64,000 nt of DNA from Arion vulgaris (Eukaryota; Mollusca; Gastropoda; Stylommatophora; Arionidae). The stretch spans positions 10,651,927 to 10,715,926 of the forward strand of contig CM036767.1 in NCBI GenBank assembly GCA_020796225.1. The letters are read 5' to 3'. A model generated the notes under the pieces. It saw only the letters and a list, made by a program, of their open reading frames with translations. It was not told the DNA's origin and did not search any database. Below are positions 60,198 through 64,000 of the stretch, piece after piece (the stretch's first letter is position 1; the number at the start of each line of letters is the position of its first letter). Made by a program: the position numbers and the translations under genes.

Positions 60198-60339
60198 CTA
60201 TTGATGTTTTATTAGATTAGCATTGATATAAAACAAATTACTTACCAATTAATATGTTCACTTTTTAAATACATTTAAGCAAGGGTTTCAAACATTTGCA
60301 TAATAATAACAATTCCTCTTGTACCGTTATCGTTATACT

Positions 60340-60857
60340 TCTTCTTCTTCTGCATTCTCATTAGATTGGGATTTCGGATTCTCTAATAAAGGCAGCCATC
60401 TGCCTCAGATTATCAGCCACGCCATACAGTTTGTCTTGGACGCTAGTGTAAGTGGGCGACCTCTTTCTTCTAAGTCTGCACACTGAGGGCAGTTCTGTAG
60501 GATATAATTCCTTTGATTTCTGCTTCCCGTTTGCGCGACCTCTTCCAGCAGTAAGTTTTGGTCACCCTCGTGATGGTGTGTCTGACATTCTTACTGCGTG
60601 GCTAAATCTCAGAGGCAGATTGGCGGCCGTAGAATCCGTTATCCCATTTCTCATTGTGAGGGGTCGTTGCACCATGTTATCGCCTTATGACCTGGTGCAT
60701 CCGTTTTCTGCAAGCATTTGTTTCGGGTTAGCATTCCTAGCGGACACATGCATCCGATTTCAGCCAAACCTCCTTAGTCGCCTCTTACGACATGCGTGGC
60801 AGGTAACAGTGGTTCTATTCTTTACACCCCAAATTTGGGCCCAGTAACCACTCGGGC
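60340..60857 (-). repeat. Chimeric SINE: family A head with LINE-y 3' end, copy 3
   Basis: Reverse copy, complete: (CTT)n and CTCATTAGATTGGGATT at the left, LINE-y-like GCCACGCCATACAGTTTGTC, the chimera-only middle, then CGCTAGGAATGCTAACCCGA (reverse) joined to family A core and head CCACTCGGGCG at 60857. Confidence 0.92.
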
Positions 60858-60879
60858 GATACATTATATAGGACCTACA

Positions 60880-61190
60880 AACAATTTCTCTATACCGCTC
60901 TATCCAGGGAAACTCGCTCAATCTCCTCAATGGAACCGAGATCTATATTTCTCGCCTCTCTCAACAAAGTTCGTTTCTGGGTCTCCTTAAGTCATCATCT
61001 CTTTCTTGAACCCTCTGCAACCCACTTCAATGCCTGCTTTGATATTCCTTGATTATTTCTTCTAAAGGTGTGTCCAACATATCTTCATCTTCTCTTTCTT
61101 ATAACAGTTGTTACTATACATTTCTCTGATTTGCTCACTTCTCTTGAATTCATTTCAATTTAAAACATTTACATACTCATGATAAACGGT
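60880..61190 (-). pseudogene. LINE-i relic, second copy
   Basis: Collinear with 32985-33260 (TATACCGCTCTATCCAGGG, 'ctcgcctctctcaacaaagttcgtttc', 'cttcaatgcctgctttgatattc'). Confidence 0.78.
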
Positions 61191-61339
61191 AATTTTTAGT
61201 TGACATTCAATAAAATGAAAGTTCTTGTTTTGTTAGTTTTATTTATTGTAGTGTGCATTGCTGTTGCATTTTCAGTGCAGAAGACATTTTCAGGGGTGAG
61301 ATATCTGTTCAAATGGCGAATCGACACAAATCTATTTAC
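61191..61339. other. No recognised feature
   Basis: A short open frame at 61200-61394 has a hydrophobic start (a run of L, V, I) but runs into the SINE C tail; not supported as a gene. Confidence 0.45.
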
Positions 61340-61560
61340 GCCGCTTTTTTCCGATTTCCAGAAGCTACTTGAGCTTTCAGCTCTTCGCCCTTAAAAGGTG
61401 CCATGGACTATCGAACTCTTTCACTCTATCGGTGTGCCACTGAACACCGCAAATCTGGGGAAACTTGTTGGTGGCTTTCTGAAGCCTGCAGGAATTGAAC
61501 CTGCACTCACAGAGGGCTAGGCACCTGTAGTCCAATGTGCTACGAACATGTTGCATTTAA
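61340..61560 (-). repeat. SINE family C copy C7
   Basis: GATTTCCAGAAGCTACTTGA tail to the head GTAGTCCAATGTGCTACGAA; B-box-like (reverse) GGAATTGAACCTGC. Abuts F3 head to head. Confidence 0.85.
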
Positions 61561-61815
61561 GCCACCTAAAGACAAAGGTCATCTGTGGGAGTCTGTGAGC
61601 TGAGCTGATCACAAGAGTACCTGGTTAAAAATCCACGGCGGAAGTTTGGAAGCAAATTTGCACCATGAATTATTACAAACTGTAAAAATAGATTTCACGA
61701 TGCAGACACCAATGACAAACTACTGAACGTATAAGTAGTGCCTAGAAAATCAACAACTCTTTTACTTCGTTGATGTTGACATCTGTAAAGGAAATGCCAT
61801 GATTTTCATTTTTCA
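61561..61815 (+). repeat. SINE family F copy F3
   Basis: Degenerate head; ACCTGGTTAAAAATCCACGG (B-box region), GGAAGTTTGGAAGCAAATTT, CAAACTACTGAACGTATAAG, GAAATGCCATGATTTTCATT. Same subfamily as F2. Confidence 0.8.
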
Positions 61816-62286
61816 CATAAATAAATGGAATATAAGCTACTACCATATATATATATATGTGGCCTTTTTCATCTTTACAGACGGTCAATTGGCAAGTGTT
61901 TTACTGTGACAACTTCTAAGTTTTCACTTTTCTCTCTTGTGTCAGCTCATACATAAGTCTCTTCTCGAAAGATTCTCGACCTTTCGCAAGTTGGCTTTCC
62001 ACACAACTCTGTCATCAGCTAGTCTTCCCATGTGCTGGGACCTATAGAAAAGTTTTCATTGAGGCTTTGCAGACATCTTTATATCTGAGCAGTGGTCTGC
62101 CCTGGTGCCTCTTCCCTCCAAAGTTCAAGAACAACATTGTTTTGGTATGCGAAAGTTTCCATTCTTCTCCATGCCCCAACCATTTTAGTCGTCTACTGCT
62201 GAGCATGCCCATGATGGAAGGCAGGTTTGCAGTTGCAGTACATAGTGTAATATATAGTCCTGAAAGAACTAAATGTTAAAGAGAAC

Positions 62287-62530
62287 TGGCTGATGACATA
62301 CTATACAGAAAAATTAAGATACTTTGGTCATATTAAGCATCACAATGGCCTGGAAAGAACAATATTAGAGGGCAGGGTCCCAGGACGCAGAGGCAGACTA
62401 AGAAGAAGATGGCTACAAGATATTAAAGAAACCATGAATATGACCATCGACAAAGTGGGTGAACTGGCTAGAGACAGAGTGAATTTCAGATGTGCTGCAA
62501 AGAGAGCAACGTCCTATAAAGGATACGACC
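62287..62530 (+). pseudogene. LINE-v relic, C-terminal tail
   Basis: Open for 97 codons: YTEKLRYFGHIKHHNGLERT, ILEGRVPGRRGRLRRRWLQD, IKETMNMTIDKVGELARDRV. The cleanest example of the family's basic block. Confidence 0.87.
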
Positions 62531-62714
62531 TTGATGATGACCATATATATTCTCATGTGATCAGTTTACCATGCTCAGATAACTAAACAGAGTTGTCAGC
62601 AGGAGGTCCTCATGGAAGTCTTACAATTTCTTCTTCAATTTTCCAGGAATCATAGGTTCACCTCCATTTTCCTATATTTCAGCAGGGAGAGTCTTTTTGT
62701 TTTTTCCCGTCCGC

Positions 62715-63013
62715 TTTAACTCAGACAGTTCATCTCTAAAACTGATTTTGCGTGAAAATGTTTTCCAATTTCTTACACGGCAGTCAGTGCACACTTGTAA
62801 ATTACTTTACACTGGCAGCTGTGGCTCAATGTACTCGTAATTAGTATTCCCCGCCATCAGGCAGATTTTCTCCGACTTCAGAGGTACTCACGTTATCGTC
62901 CTGAGTAAGACCAGGGACTCGAACAAATGCCGGACAGTAGGTTCGAACCCTAGCTATGAGGCGTCTCACAGCTAGCAGGCCGAGCTACTATCAACTACTC
63001 TAGGCAGTCCCCC
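62715..63013 (-). repeat. SINE family D copy D3
   Basis: Reverse of D2, complete; both B-box-like motifs present (GGACTCGAACAAATG and GGTTCGAACCC on the plus strand). Confidence 0.92.
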
Positions 63014-63015
63014 AT

Positions 63016-63125
63016 GCAGGGAGAGTACCGGCTTTCTTGCAGACCCAGAGGACTCTAACAACTCTGAGCGTGTAGAGCTCTGATTAGTGATGCGGCAACT
63101 CATACTCAGGTAGAGCCTATTGGTA
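63016..63125 (+). repeat. SINE-like family H copy H2, 5' truncated
   Basis: GGCTTTCTTGCAGACCCAGA, AACAACTCTGAGCGTGTAGA, CTGATTAGTG. Matches 18880-18975. Confidence 0.6.
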
Positions 63126-63221
63126 AACTCTGCAAGTATCCTCTTGTTGCTAGCAAGGTAGACGCTCTAGAAACACCAATCAGTGCCCACACTAAACAAT
63201 TTGAACGTGTTTATAAGTCCA

Positions 63222-63470
63222 ATGGTGGCATCTGTGGCCTAGGGGATAGTGACTGTCTATTAACCCCGCCGTTCTTAGTTCAAATCATGCTGCGGACAAT
63301 TTGGTTGCAAATTGTTTGCGTGATTTTTGAAAAGAACGATGGCACCACCCTTCAGAAAGCAATGGCAAACTACTGAACGTAATAATGCTCAGAAAAATCA
63401 CAAACAGCGTTAAAAGCTGGGTTGATTCGCAAAGTCCTGTAAAGGATATGCAATTAACTTTTTTATACGC
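63222..63470 (+). repeat. SINE family F copy F4
   Basis: A-box-like CTGTGGCCTAGGGGATAGTG, B-box-like TAGTTCAAATCA, TTTGGTTGCAAATTGTTTGC, GCAATGGCAAACTACTGAAC, GGATATGCAATTAAC. Confidence 0.88.
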
Positions 63471-64000
63471 CCAAAGAGCAACTTTTGCGATTGCTCTAGA
63501 ACAACCACTCGCTAACCACTATATGCGACTTTTATGTGATTTATTTCAGAGATAGTATGGAGTGATCACCTGTTCGGACAAGAGAGAGGATGGGGTGTTT
63601 GCATTCACTCAAAAGATCAATTTTCGGTTGCTTATTGTGATCTTTATTTGATATATGCCAGTGAACATTCACATGCTGTGGATGTCATCTTATGCATGTG
63701 GGACAATCGTGTCCGAAAAGTGCCTGCCTTTGCCAATGTTTGGGTTTGTACTAGGAGACAATCCTTTACATTTTCGGCCTTGCTTTTCTGGCTATGGTGA
63801 GATTATTCCAGATTAGGAAAATTCTTAACCACTTTAGGATGTGTGTTGGCACAAGGCAATTTGCAGTTTTCAACTCTGTATTCTCTCTTTAGAAGGACTG
63901 GAAACGTTAAGCTGAGGCTGAACACAAGTGAACAAGAAGGGAAAGTTTTTATCAGGCACAAAAACACTGCTTGATTTTGTGCTCGTCCAGCATTATCAAT
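63471..64000. other. No supported feature; possible family B-like scrap at 63490-63550
   Basis: GCGATTGCTCTAGAACAACC, ACTCGCTAACCACTATATGC resembles the B 3' half loosely. The rest is unassigned and no WAPL exon was found in it. Confidence 0.45.

Noticed and set aside
61200..61394. Small protein with signal-like N terminus
   Set aside because: Second half is SINE C sequence; hydrophobic start is common in AT-rich DNA.
60198..64000. Upstream WAPL exons
   Set aside because: Searched by eye for a minus-strand exon with a phase 0 donor and N-terminal motifs; only repeats and unassigned sequence found.

Overview
The window is animal nuclear DNA: intron-rich, AT-rich and packed with degraded retroelements, with no bacterial-style gene packing. 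The style of the repeats (tRNA-headed SINEs, RTE-like LINE tails, some with a C-terminal C2H2 finger, and RNase H-bearing LINE tails) resembles mollusc genomes, perhaps a gastropod. That assignment comes from memory of such repeats and is weak.

One host gene explains the conserved coding sequence. Fifteen exons on the minus strand, from 60197 down to the stop codon at 19090, encode the C-terminal ~640 residues of WAPL, the cohesin-release factor. Exon phases agree at every junction, each exon has AG/GT borders, and the order matches the vertebrate protein as I remember it. The N-terminal half lies beyond the right edge or was not recognised. Exon 11 sits in a damaged partial tandem duplication.

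Everything else is intronic or downstream and is mostly mobile DNA. I name families A to M for use here. A and B are ~240-260 bp SINE-like families that share a core and end in GAAGAAG. C, D, E, F, G, H, J and L are other SINE-like families, most with visible Pol III box-like motifs. I is a longer GC-richer repeat and M a hairpin element. LINE-a, b, d, e, f, g, h, i and v are relics of RTE-like C-terminal coding regions. LINE-y, z and several R fragments are RNase H-type LINE tails. DNA transposons are a 2.2 kb piggyBac relic (42451-44685), a 216 bp piggyBac-type MITE (29663-29886), a hAT-type MITE (34697-35076) and two foldback structures (23793-24405 and 35881-36190). About 18 tandem arrays break up the introns.

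Layout: 1-19000 is downstream of WAPL and holds nested repeats; 19090-30800 holds exons 15-11; 35700-48300 holds exons 10-5, with the piggyBac relic between exons 8 and 7; 51100-60200 holds exons 4-1; 60200-64000 is SINE and LINE debris.

The most interesting patterns are chimeric SINEs (family A head fused to the 3' end of the RNase H LINE-y, three copies, two with clean target-site duplications), a GAAGAAG 3' end shared by unrelated LINE and SINE families, tandem satellites seeded from LINE C-terminal coding DNA, a head-to-head C/F SINE pair present at two loci, and two nested insertions dated by target-site duplications.
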